A DNA stretch of 64,000 nucleotides. Origin: Aphidius gifuensis (Eukaryota > Arthropoda > Insecta > Hymenoptera > Braconidae). Positions 44,384-55,231 of the stretch are shown piece after piece. A program made the translations under genes and the position numbers. Each line of letters starts with the position of its first letter. Within the stretch, counting starts at the first letter, position 1. The notes beneath the pieces were generated by a model. That model searched no databases. It had not been told where the DNA came from and was given only the letters and a program-made list of their open reading frames with translations. The stretch is taken from assembly GCF_014905175.1 (NCBI RefSeq), contig NC_057793.1:17043673-17107672 (forward strand), read 5' to 3'.

Positions 44384-45428
44384 TCATTGTAGATTACTTG
44401 CAGGAATCCAGCTATCAAATTTCGATGGCCAATCCAGCCAGTGTACAAAATATTCTTTTCGCTTGCCTTTACCACGTGTTTTAGAATTTTTCGATTTTAA
44501 ATACACTTTCTTCAATGTTTTGTTGACTGGAGACAATTCAACCTCATAAAACATACCATCAATAACTTCACCAGCTAAATCGGCTAACTCATAAATCGGT
44601 TTGCCTTGACGTGATGTAGCTTTCGTTATTTTAAATATTTCCTGAGACCATGAAGGGGTATATCCTTTCTGGAATTCACCTTTCGCTGTACTGATGCGCA
44701 CACGGTCATTTACTTCATAACGACTTTCTATATTTTTTCTAACGATTTCCAAATTATTTATCGTCACTGCAGCTGGTGTCATTTTAATCGATGTATGAAT
44801 AGAATTATTGTACCCATCGACAATTTGTTGTAATATATCTATATATTTATGTGTTCTTTTATGTGTAAAATAACGCCAAATACGTTCTTTTATTGTACGT
44901 ATTACGCGTTCTACAATTGATGCTTTTATGTCAGGATTTCTTGCCACTCGAAAATAAATATTAGCATCGCTTAACATCTTTTGGATAATTTTGTTTTTAA
45001 CTCACTTCCAGAATCGGTCTGTAAAAACAGGCATACGGCCATTGCTCTTTTAAATATACGTTCAAATCCTGAACATACTTCAGGACCGGTTTTATTTTTA
45101 ATGGTTCAATCCATAAAAATTTACTAAATACATCAATAACAACAAGTAAAAAGTTATACCATTATTTTCTGATTTTATACTTTGCAAATCTGCTAAATCA
45201 GCTTCCCAAACAGAATCGATGCCTGATACATTATAATGTAAACGCGGAAATTTACGTTTGACAGGTTTGTGTAATGTATACGCGTCTTGTGAATTTAAAT
45301 ACTCTTTTATTTTATCGCTTAAATCTGGATATTTTGCTACAATATTACGTGCACCAGTATAAGCAACAGGATTTGATAAATCATAATAAATATTTGCAAT
45401 GGGTGTATTATTTTTATATTTTTCTCAT
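44384..45428 (-). pseudogene. Polinton integrase (DDE) with C-terminal chromodomain, frameshifted
   Basis: The intact 3' part (44977-44384, 197 codons) holds the catalytic Glu in IVERVIRTIKERIW, the SH3-like region (YEVNDRVRIS) and a C-terminal chromodomain (EYFVHWLDWPSKFDSWIP). Upstream, other frames carry NIYYDLSNPVAYTGARNI, the first Asp in SVWEADLADLQS and the second in a TDSGSE-type motif near 45020. The probable ATG is at 45428-45426. Stops and frameshifts occur right after the start, near 45110 and between about 44980 and 45020. The enzyme would join Maverick ends to target DNA with a 6-bp stagger, and the chromodomain may guide it to modified histones. It is not functional as read. 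Confidence 0.9.
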
Positions 45429-45434
45429 TAGTAT

Positions 45435-46214
45435 TTATGAGGTCTTTTTTGACTTTTTCTTTTCGGGGCTTAGTCTTTGCCATGATACTTCAGGTTCACC
45501 ACTAGTAGTTGGTTGCTCACCATCCGGAAATTGCGGCTCAAGTCTTTTACTAACTCTGTGATTTGGGCGGTCGGCTAATGGCGTTGAAAACAATATTGTC
45601 TCTTCATCATCTTCATCTTCTGAAATGATAGGTGACTTCCAGAAATTGTCATTACCTACAAAATTACGTGGAGTATTTATACCACGGAGAAACTTTGCAA
45701 ATTCTTCTTGACCAACAGCATTATGACTTTTACGATAACGTAAAGCATCATTCAATAAATCAACAATATTTGTATTGGGTATTTTATTGTTGTTTATACT
45801 TATGTGTCCAGATTTATCCCATTTGAAACGCTTATCTATATCCGCAGTGTTAATATGATCAATTAATGCCTTAGCTTTTTGCTGATATCGCGGAGGAACA
45901 CTTTTTATTATATTCTCGACAGGGTACGATGAATCCTCTGTAGTATCATCGATATCTTTATATGTTAATTTTGTATGTGGTCTGTCACCATCACTATTAA
46001 AAAATAAAAATCGCCTAAATAACTCACGATATTCACTCCATTTTTCAGCATCATTTTTAGAAGAATTTAAAATTTTTGTAAGTTCTTTATCAAGCCGTGA
46101 TGTTGGATCCCCCGGTGTTTGGATACTTGTTAATGCATGATTTTCATTTTCAAGCGACTTGAGTTTATTTATAGAATCGTGAGGTACGAGGGCCATCTTA
46201 CGTGTATGCTCCAT
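45435..46214 (-). CDS. Conserved Polinton protein of unknown function, 259 aa
   Basis: The intact frame begins MEHTRKMALVPHDSI, contains SIQTPGDPTSRLDKEL (about 30-45), SVPPRYQQKAKALIDHI, a segment rich in NIVDLLNDALR, and an acidic then basic tail (EDEDDEE, KKKSKK). I recall this pattern (MEHTRKM, QTPGD, NIVDL, ALR) from many animal Polintons, next to integrase and ATPase, without known function. A core or DNA-binding role is possible given the tail, but this is inference. It lies 3 bp upstream of the gene at 46218-46574. Confidence 0.75.
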   Translation of the reverse strand: MEHTRKMALVPHDSINKLKSLENENHALTSIQTPGDPTSRLDKELTKILNSSKNDAEKWSEYRELFRRFLFFNSDGDRPHTKLTYKDIDDTTEDSSYPVENIIKSVPPRYQQKAKALIDHINTADIDKRFKWDKSGHISINNNKIPNTNIVDLLNDALRYRKSHNAVGQEEFAKFLRGINTPRNFVGNDNFWKSPIISEDEDDEETILFSTPLADRPNHRVSKRLEPQFPDGEQPTTSGEPEVSWQRLSPEKKKSKKTS

Positions 46215-46217
46215 ATT

Positions 46218-46574
46218 TTACGCCAAATTTTTAAATAAAAGATTTATTATAGGCGTAATTAATAAGGCTAAAATACCAATACAATGCTTTATGATAATTT
46301 TCTTTTTAGATGCCCAACTTATTTTTGAAATTAATTGTCTCAAAATTTTCTTATATTTTTTTAGCTTCCTTTTTTCCTTATCTTTTATTGGTAAAACCCC
46401 TTTCAAATAATTCAAAATGATTTCACAAATACAATGAATAAATTTAGAATCACTGTGTTGAAGTATTGCTCGACGCTGTTTTGGATTAGCATGAACAAGT
46501 GATGTTAATAATATTGTATTTTTCCGATCAAATGGTATTCTCAAAGGCACCCGCTTTGGTGTGTTGTCAGACAT
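46218..46574 (-). CDS. Small basic Polinton protein, 118 aa
   Basis: Arg/Lys-rich and helical, with VHANPKQRRAILQHSDSKFI (about 27-46), an IHCICEIILNYLKG segment and LKKYKKILRQLISK, then a hydrophobic C-terminus (about 100-115). The NPxQRxA(I/L)LxHxxxxxxHxICE pattern is typical of a short protein encoded beside the packaging ATPase in many Polintons, with unknown role. The ATG overlaps the end of the ATPase gene by 1 bp, suggesting coupled expression. The frame is intact. Confidence 0.75.
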   Translation of the reverse strand: MSDNTPKRVPLRIPFDRKNTILLTSLVHANPKQRRAILQHSDSKFIHCICEIILNYLKGVLPIKDKEKRKLKKYKKILRQLISKISWASKKKIIIKHCIGILALLITPIINLLFKNLA

Positions 46575-47257
46575 TATAGATGTACAACTGGTAAATTTAA
46601 AGATGGATCACTATTATTTATATCACGTACTTGTTTTGGGACATACACATAATTTACAGGGTCACTAGGAAAAATACATGTTCTAATACGAATGTTTTCA
46701 GGTGTTGACTGATTCAAATCAATTAATAAGTAACCATGTGGCGCTGATGTAGCATCTAAATAAGCTTCTTGAATAAATTTTGTATTCAATGGGGATATTT
46801 GTCTAGCAAGATGAGAAATTTGAGCTTTGTCACGAGGATTTTTGAAAACAACAATATAATTTGTATTCAAAGAAATTTCCCTATAAAATTTTCCCCCATG
46901 GAATAAATTTTGTGATAATAATAATACACTTAAATTACGGTGATGTGAACCCTTGGTAAATATATCTAATACAGATGAACCACTACTACTTTCACGCATT
47001 AAATCATCCATTATGATTAACTTTTTTTTTTTAATATCATTAAAATCTTTCATGTCTGGTAACCCTTCTTGAAATTCAACATTTTTATATTCAGTATACA
47101 CAGGTTGCCATTCGGCGTAATATAGAATAATACGGTCAAATTCAGTATCACATAATCCCGATAATTCTTTTAAGAAACGTTTAGTCCAAACACTTTTACC
47201 AGCCCCTGACGGTCCTGAAATAATAATTTTAAATGGATGTGTCATTTGCCAAGCCAT
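46574..47257 (-). CDS. DNA-packaging ATPase (FtsK/HerA, A32-like)
   Basis: The 227-residue frame has Walker A GPSGAGKS at 15-22 and Walker B LIIMDD at 80-85. A sensor-like segment follows (LSVLLLSQNLFHG, about 108-120), then a NPRDKAQISHLARQI stretch typical of the Polinton/NCLDV A32-like ATPases that pump genomes into capsids. The length fits the family (220-250). The start ATG at 47257 gives MAWQMTHPFKIIISGPSG, the usual short lead. The frame is intact. Confidence 0.93.
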   Translation of the reverse strand: MAWQMTHPFKIIISGPSGAGKSVWTKRFLKELSGLCDTEFDRIILYYAEWQPVYTEYKNVEFQEGLPDMKDFNDIKKKKLIIMDDLMRESSSGSSVLDIFTKGSHHRNLSVLLLSQNLFHGGKFYREISLNTNYIVVFKNPRDKAQISHLARQISPLNTKFIQEAYLDATSAPHGYLLIDLNQSTPENIRIRTCIFPSDPVNYVYVPKQVRDINNSDPSLNLPVVHL

Positions 47258-47450
47258 GATGATAACTGAAAAAAAATTTGGTGTGGGTGTATATTCAATA
47301 AAACATTAAACAATTCATTTTATTCAAGATTTATTCATATAACATATTTAGCACGTTTATTTACAGTATTATTACATGTATTATACTCAGTCGTTAAGTC
47401 CCTAGGTCTTTTTTTACTGGTATTATACAGGATAGTATTATACTCATTAG

Positions 47451-50400
47451 TTAAGCCCCATGTCTTTTTTTACCGCTATTATACATAGTATTATAACCAT
47501 ACGGTAATGTATTATTCATGTTAGCCGTAAATTTCCGTTTCGGTCCGGTAACACGTACAATTTTCGATTCTGATATTGTATGTACATCATGTTCTTTAGT
47601 TCTACGTATTGAGTCACAAGTTACAATAATTTTGTCGTTTTCACCATCAGTTAAAGTCTTAATACTATCATAATTGACTAATTTTTGAGCATTAACGTCA
47701 AGGCGCACACCTTTTAATTTACATACTTTACTTATTGTACCATCAGGTTTTTCAGCAATATAACTATAAAATTTAGGGCCCCCAGAAATAAAAGTTTTTA
47801 TGTAACCACCATCAAGCTCATCAGTGAGATCACCTAAATAATTACCTAATGGCAGTTTATCATTTTCATTCTCAGAAATAAAAACTATAGAGTCAGTATC
47901 AACATACAATACTCGTGACTGAACTTTATCAAGATATTTGTATAATTCTAAGCGCGCATGCGCAGTCGTGAATGCGCCTAGAACTGGATTAGTTGAGCTA
48001 TCAGTTCTATCACAACTTTCAACATATTTCCAATTGACAAATAGTGTATCATCATCGATAATAGTTATGCAAGAAACTTTAATATTGGCATTTTCAATAA
48101 TTTTATTAAAATCTTGAATATTTTGAATAATACTGTACATATCCGAAATATTATCCATTGCTAGCCTACCCCAAAGCGAATTCAAGTTATTTTTACTAAC
48201 TTGACGTAAACCAGGATTTTTTTCAATTTTCGTAGGATCTAAATCAATTCCCTCTACTTTACTATAATTATCTATGTATGCTTGTTTTGATGCGTCATCA
48301 ACGCACTCTACAGGCCAACCACTAGCTTCTTGTTTTATTTTTAAAAATTTATTTATATAACCTGTAAATAGACCACCAGTTCTAGTTTTCGGGTCATATT
48401 GAGTTGTTTTATCCCAATGCCATATTTCTTTTATTTGTAAAATTTTATACCCTTTCTCAACCGCTACTTTCAACTCTTCAGATACCCAAGTACCAATAAG
48501 TGCTCGTTCTGATTCATTATGAGTACAATTTTCTTGATTTAAAGTTAATGTACATGCGTTACAAAGTGGAAAAAATAATTTTTTATGACATCTCATTGGC
48601 AATACTGGTATATATAAATCGGGCGGTGGCAAAACTCGACATTTAATTAATCCTATCACATTACTTATGTTATTATCTGGACAAAGCTCACGTATATCAT
48701 CCAGAACAAAAACTTTAGGGTGGCCTAGCGGGTAAATATTTTTCTTCAATACCGAAGGATAAAGTGATGTGACGTCCACGTAGTATATCTTTTCAGAACC
48801 AGTAACGGTATGTGAAACACAAAAATTTTCAGTTCGCCCACCAAATAAAGCATCACGAGGCAATATTGCTTCTTTATAAAAATTATTATCAATTGTTTTC
48901 AAGAAATTCTTCAAATCTACGTTGTTTTGACACATTTTTTAAAATCACATTCCCAAATAATAATCAATTCATAACCTTTTTTTAAAATATGCATTTATTT
49001 ACTTAGTTTTTTCGCTTTGCGTTCTAATCGTTGTATTATCCCCTAAATCTACATCCACATCTTTGATCAATTCAAAACAATCACAACCATGATAGTAACA
49101 ACCTAAAAAAGAGTATATGGTTTTGCCATCTTCTGAAATGCCATCGACCAGATAGGGACCTACTCTACGCTCACGCCCTCTACCCGCATGAATTATTTTG
49201 ATCCCTTGAGAATGTTCAAGCCATAGTAGCCATTGTATAGCTATGGTAGATTGCATGTCACCTAACCTATATCCATTCTTGGGAATCAGTGCTACCTCAT
49301 TCTCTTTTAAATAATTTCTACGATAAATTAATAAACTAGTCGATGCAGCAGTTAAAGCTTCGGTGAATGGGCAAACATTCCCTACTTGCATCATTAATTT
49401 TCTATATGTAATACACGCCTTCTTAAGTAATTCTACATCAGATTTACAATACATCGCCATTTCTCGTTTAAAATCAAATGGTGGGCCCTGAAGTCGTTCA
49501 TTATACCATTTATCAAATTCTTGTTGTTTTTCAATAGTCAGCGCGCGCACACCAAAGTCTTCTTTAGGCGGTAAAGGACCAATATAATTTTGATTTTCTG
49601 GTTTATTGAAGAAAAAAGGAAAAAAACCCTTAGTCAATTCGTTGATTCCAAAAGCTTTTGGTAGCGCACTTAATGGCATGAAAAAATAATTCAGCGAGTC
49701 TATAAATTTGACGTTATCGAAAGATATTAATGTAAGTCTAGTTCCTTTAACAATTGTTTGAATATTTGTTATAGGCACTCTTTTAATTATTTCACGTAAG
49801 ACAAATTGAGCATCATAGCCACCGCCATTATGAGCTATACAAATTAATTTTGAGTATCTTGATTTTGACTTTAAAACTAAATCAACAAATTTTTCCATGG
49901 CATCATCACCCTGATGTGTAAATTCGTGCGTCTCACTACAATGACAATTTTCTGTACCGTCTGACTCCGAACAAATTTCACAAACTATTTGCGCACAAAA
50001 ATAATTGACGATATGCATTTTTAATTGTTTATTATTTTTATATGATCTCAGCTCAGACCGTGTTTCAAAATCAAAAAATAAAAATCCGTTAACTTTTTTT
50101 TCTTTACGGACACTCTGCTTTATCGGCCGTGGCTTCATATAACACAGATGGTTTGGTTGTTTATGGTCTTGACAGGGCGCACAATAATAATAACCACACA
50201 AATGTTCACTGTCACGGACGTAAACTTTACGACAAATATTACATTTTTTAATTCGATTACAAACTGAAAAATTTTTGGAATACGAGTCTGGTTGTAAATG
50301 TTTTTCATAACACTGTTCACTATAAAATACTCGATTACATATCAAACATTTTTTAAAATCATCATCATTACTGTTATTGATTTTACATGCCGGGAAATTT

Positions 50401-51567
50401 AAGCACTTGTCACATTTTGTCCAACATTGTTTATGATATTCATTTTTTGTAAACCCGATACGACACCAATCACACCAGAATTTTATATTTGTAGCCATAA
50501 ATACATGCATATATTTTATAGGCGCGAAATGTTTGTCATCAGGATAATACACAATATTCAAAATTTTCATATTTTCACGCGAAACACCACGATTGAGTAA
50601 AGTTTTTTTACCATCAAAAAATTGTATGACTATCATTAATATCAAATTCCAGATAACTAATGCGGCAGATTCAGTAACTAAATAATTTTGAAATAAAATT
50701 ATTTCATTGATCCCACGCCAGGCATACTAATGTTAGCTTTTGACAAAGTTCGAGACCCAGCTTTTACCAGCAACTATAGTTCTTTTCTTTTTTATTGATA
50801 AACACGTTACAATAGAACGTGGCAAACATAAATATAGATTATCGTGGTTCAGTTCCAGAGCACCACGAGCCTTTTGTACCACTTGTGTGGACACTACCAC
50901 CAGTCGTTGATTTTGATACAACCAAGTCAATAGTAAATAGATCGTTGGCTTGCACTGGATCATTACTTTGACAAATGCTACTTACAATCTCCCATAACCG
51001 TTCAAATGTAAAATTATTGGCAGGTGTCAAGTGAGTATGCGCCTCAGAGTTCATAGAAGGGGTTTTGAAACTGAGAATAACTCGATCACGCGCATCATTT
51101 GAATAATTTCTGATCAGCTTGTATACTTCTGCAAATGCTTCTTCAATCCATGTTTCAACTACGGTATTTTCCGGTATTTCTTTCACTTTAAAATTTATTA
51201 AATGTTTATTTAAATTATATTTTGTCACAAATGTCTGTGTTTCATCAACAATATCTATACGTTGAAAATTATTATCACTACCACCTGTTTGTAAAATTTC
51301 ACTTAAATGATGTTGTTGTAATGGCGATTGCATGATTCGATTTATTATATCCATATCGATAAAATTATCGTCAGTAGCATCCAAAAGAGGTTGTTGTTGT
51401 AAAACTTCAGATTCTTGTGGTACACGTAAATGCTGATCCAAATGCTCTTGTTGTAACCGTGGATCTATAATATTGTTCGTTAAACTACCATCGAGTAGAG
51501 TATCAATAAAAAACTCACACTCTGCACTGTTATCAACTCCAACATCATCATCTAAAACACGCTCCAT
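47451..51567 (-). pseudogene. Protein-primed DNA polymerase B (pPolB), interrupted
   Basis: Three consecutive blocks make one polymerase of about 1,370 codons. Block 1 (51567-50839, with overlap to 50733 in another frame) is the N-terminal region, with HINFKVKEI-like and RDRVILSF segments. Block 2 (50645-48999) has a Cys-rich zinc-binding region (about residues 58-170), then Exo I FDFET (191-195), Exo II AHNGGGYDAQF (271-281) and Exo III YCKSDVELL (399-407). Block 3 (48935-47451) has motif A VDVTSLYPS (53-61), motif B KNNLNSLWG (248-256), motif C YVDTDS (344-349) and KLKG (about 406-409). Lesions are a frameshift near 50850, a stop at 50733, a TAA at 49001-48999 and a frameshift before 48935. 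Every catalytic motif is intact, but the chain is broken. Confidence 0.93.
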
Positions 51568-52048
51568 TTTTTAGCAACAACTTGAAAAAAAGATCTTCAC
51601 ACTACAGTGGTCACCGCAAAACTGATTTTTTTTTCTAAATTCACCTGCTTCGTAAAATATTTTACCCGACAAAATTGAAAATTTTTCTGGCCCTCTAGTG
51701 TGAAAAAAATATAGCAAAAGAAATAACGAATTTTTTTTTTTTTCTAAACAAAATTATATTTGATAGCTGTAAAAAGAAAACAAAAAATATGATGGGTAAC
51801 CTGAAAAGTTTTTAACAATAACAAATATATCTGTAAAAAGAAGACAAAAGGAAAAAGGTATACAAAATTTTTATTTATTTATTTATTTATTAATTTTTTT
51901 TTTTTTTTTTGCGATACAATAATACCTGTAAAAAAAGACATACAAACAATTTATTTATTTATTTATTTTTTCATTATTTATTTATTTATTTTTTCTATAC
52001 AATAATACCTGTAAAAAAGACATAAAAACAATTTATTTATTTATTTAT
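51568..52048. other. Maverick intergenic region with repeated AATACCTGTAAAAAA
   Basis: ACAATAATACCTGTAAAAAAGACAT and variants recur at about 51840, 51920 and 52000 between (ATTT)n runs. This looks like a short tandem duplication in the region upstream of the polymerase. No ORF. Confidence 0.5.
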
Positions 52049-53380
52049 TTATTTTTTATTATTATTATTATTATTATTATCTATTAATTGGGCACAGCCT
52101 TCACAATGACCAAATTCATTTACAATTGGTTTTCCCCAGCAGAGATCACATTTAGTTTTGTTTAGTGATTCTTCGAGCTCATGGATTTGGTTTTGTAAAC
52201 ATTTTATTTTATCATCTACAAGTTGTTGTCGTTTTTCAAAAATTGGATTGGGTATTGGTGATGGTTGTGGGATATGTGGTTGTTCACCCATCTGCCATTT
52301 TTCATGACAGCCTTTACAAAATTGACGATATGGTGTTGCTGCTTTATTTGGGCATTGATAACCCTCGCAGTCAACGCAGAAATCTGTAATATCTACAGAA
52401 TCATTTTTAGGTTTTTCGACACGGGGCTTTGAAGACCCTGCTTCAGCCCGATATTTATTTTTTTTATCATACTCCTCAGCAACATTATTTTCGTTCATAA
52501 TCGGGGGTGGTCCCGATGACGATGACGATGACGATGACCCCGATGACGATGATGATGATGACGAAGACGTTGACGATTGGCTTAATATAACCACGTCATC
52601 TACAATACAAAAAATATATATGATTAATATTATTATCATTATTATATTTTAAAATATTTTCTATTTATTTATTTTATAAAATATTTACCTTCATCATCAT
52701 CTACGGCTATTATTTTTTTTCCGTGTTTCCCGGATCGAATAGGTAATACTGGATCCTCTTTTTTTGTATTGTAATCTTTACTGTCTTCTGTAATAAAAAA
52801 ATATATATGATCAATATTATTATCATTATTATATTTTAAAATATTTTCTATTTATTTATTTTATAAAATATTTACATTCACCATCATCTACGGCTATTAT
52901 TTTTTTTCCGTGTTTCCCGGATCGAATAGGTAATACTGGATCCTCTTTTTTTGTATTGTAATCTTTACTGTCTTCTGTAATAAAAAAATATATTTTATTA
53001 TTATTATTATTATTACCATAAAATTTTTTTCTATTTTTTATTTTATAAAATATTTACCTTTTTGTTTTTTAGAATTCATTGTAATTCGTTTAGTTGGTGG
53101 TAATATTTTCACCGACGTAATTGCAGGTTTTTTAATTTCTGAATACGTTATTTCTTTAAGTCCATTTTCTTCAAGAGCACTTTGTTCTAGATCTGTAACA
53201 TAAAATTATCATTATCATTATTATTATTCTATAACGCGTAAAAATATTATGAACAAAAAATATTTCACCTGCAAAAAACTTAGCGAACTCCTCATCAACT
53301 GGTTCATTTTCTTGTATCTCCAACTGTGCATTGGCAAACAGTTCCGCCGCTGTTTCATATTTTCGGGTTGTGTTAGCCAT
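52049..53380 (-). CDS. Predicted five-exon Maverick gene with duplicated exon, 329 aa
   Basis: On the minus strand, exons can be read at 53380-53269, 53192-53058, 52974-52882, 52787-52689 and 52599-52049. All have GT-AG borders and every junction is in phase 1, giving one 990-nt reading frame. Introns are 76, 83, 94 and 89 bp, normal for insects. Exon 1 starts MANTTRKYETAAELF. Exons 3 and 4 are near-identical copies (EDSKDYNTKKEDPVLPIRSG), duplicated together with flanking intron. Exon 5 carries a poly-serine tract, an acidic/basic linker and a Cys-rich tail (CVDCEGYQCPN, FCKGCHEKW, CDLCWGKP, HCEGCAQLI) that looks zinc-binding. I know no family for it. In exon 3 the donor used in exon 4 is changed, so an upstream GT is needed; because the exon is symmetric, skipping it also keeps frame. 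Confidence 0.65.
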
Positions 53381-53621
53381 GTCATTATTTTCAAGAAATT
53401 TTTATTGACTGGTAATGTTATTTATCACAATTTCGTCAACTGGCATTTCACTAAATTATGAAAACCATGTATTGTCATTAATATTTGAAAATTTTTTTTT
53501 TTTTATTGAAAATTTATTTGTTAAAAATTATTAAAAATTTATTGTTGGAAAAGTATTGAAAATTTTTTATTGAAAATTTATTTTATTTTTTATTAGTTAA
53601 AAAAAAAGTATCATTGAAAAT

Positions 53622-54179
53622 TTATTTACCTAAAAACATCATATCATCCTCATCGGCCTTCTCGAAATCCTTCACCACATCTTCACACTGTATAGAACTT
53701 TTTTCACATTTATCATTAACTCGTTGTATAATCTTTTTAAATTGCACTTCTAATTCCGGATACTCTTCTATATAACGCATATCTGTCGGGTTACCGAGTA
53801 ATTTATATCGAATAAAATCATGAAGTTCCCTATCTTTTTTGGGGAAATCTTTGAAAAACCCGGAGACCCAATATCTGCGGGCAATCACAGTACACTTTAA
53901 ATTTTTCAGCTCGCTTAACAGTTCAGGATATTTATAAATTTCATGTTCCCATTTTTTATCACGGCTATCTTCTACTTTTTTTTTTTTACAAGTAAATGCA
54001 ACTTCGTTACTTTCAAGTCCGCGTTTCATTTTTATTTTAGTAGTTAAGATGTGACTAAGTAGACCCGGAAAACACAACTGACACTTGTCGTGAAAATTTT
54101 CAGGGATGATAGTCAAAATAATTTTAGTCAGGCCCATTTTCCCACCACCATAAATACTTATCATTTCTAATTGGTCCAT
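53622..54179 (-). CDS. Unidentified 185-aa Maverick ORF, possible alternative first exon
   Basis: The intact ATG-initiated frame is the first gene inside the right end. It has a hydrophobic-leaning first 30 residues without a clean signal peptide. A basic central part follows (TCKKKKVEDSRDKKWEHE), then YWVSGFFKDFPKKDRELHDF and an acidic C-terminus (DFEKADEDDMMF). I recognise no family. Its last codons read TTTTTAG/GTAAATAA: a strong donor in phase 1 at 53630/53629. This matches the phase of every exon of the neighbouring gene, so it may be a first exon spliced to 53192 instead of ending at its own stop. Confidence 0.6.
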   Translation of the reverse strand: MDQLEMISIYGGGKMGLTKIILTIIPENFHDKCQLCFPGLLSHILTTKIKMKRGLESNEVAFTCKKKKVEDSRDKKWEHEIYKYPELLSELKNLKCTVIARRYWVSGFFKDFPKKDRELHDFIRYKLLGNPTDMRYIEEYPELEVQFKKIIQRVNDKCEKSSIQCEDVVKDFEKADEDDMMFLGK

Positions 54180-55231
54180 TTTTGCTACGATGTTGCCAAT
54201 AGAAAATCAAAAAATAACAGGTGTATCTTAAAATTTTTAGAAATTTGTCGGTAAAACTTACTTAAATACAAAAAAATAACCCACTGTTTTTATGACTCTT
54301 TTCCACGTACAAAAATCTGGAAATACCCATCGCAAGTCGCTCGTAAAATTAGATAATAAACAGCAGGAACATTTAGAAAAAGTCTATCGAAAAAAAATTA
54401 ACCTTCGGCATGGAAATCTGAAAAAACATGCAACTCGTAAAAATAAAGTAACAAAAGAAACATTTTAAACTACAGAAAATTTTTTAGAAAATCAGTTCAT
54501 GAAAAATCCTATACAACATCTTAAAATAAAAACTTACCTTTTTTAAGTCGTAAAAATAAAATAACAAAAGCAACATTTTAAACTTCAGAAAAATTTATGT
54601 CGTTCGTAAACTAAATTAACAGCGGGATGATTTTTTCTATTCTACCCTTATACGATTTGAATACGAAACTAAAAACTATATTAAAAAAACTCCTTTATTC
54701 TTATATTTTCCGAAAACTATACTAAAAACTATATTAAAAAAACTACTTTTATCTATGTTTTCTCAAAACTCTATTCTTTTTTCCCTACTATAAAACTAAA
54801 CACATGTATTTCAAAACTAACACCGAAAAACTATACTAAAAAACTAAACAGAAAAACTATATTAAAAAAACTACTTTTATTTATGTTTTCTTGAAACTCT
54901 ATTCTTTTTTTCCTACTATAAAACTAAACACCTGTATTTCAAAACTAAAGCAAAAAAAAACTATACGAAAAAAAACTCTACTGAAAATTCTATACTATAA
55001 ATACTAACCCAAAAAACTATACTAAAAAAAACAACTGAAAACTCTATGCTAAAAAAACTATCTACCTGTACGATTTCCTTATTCTATACTACGCTTACCT
55101 ATGCTCTATTCTTATTCTATTTCTATACTACGCTTGGCCTATGCTCTATATGTACTTCACCGTTGCCCCGTGACGTCACCCATGCATTTTTACTACGCGC
55201 CCTTATTCATTCATCCTATACCATACAACCC
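54180..55231. other. Maverick right subterminal region with internal duplications
   Basis: No ORF has coding character. A segment with ACTATATTAAAAAAACTAC and ACTATAAAACTAAACAC is duplicated in tandem (about 54690-54820 and 54855-54945). ACAAAAG-AACATTTTAAACT recurs at about 54440 and 54555. This could hold replication or promoter sequence for the leftward genes, but nothing specific is visible. Confidence 0.5.
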
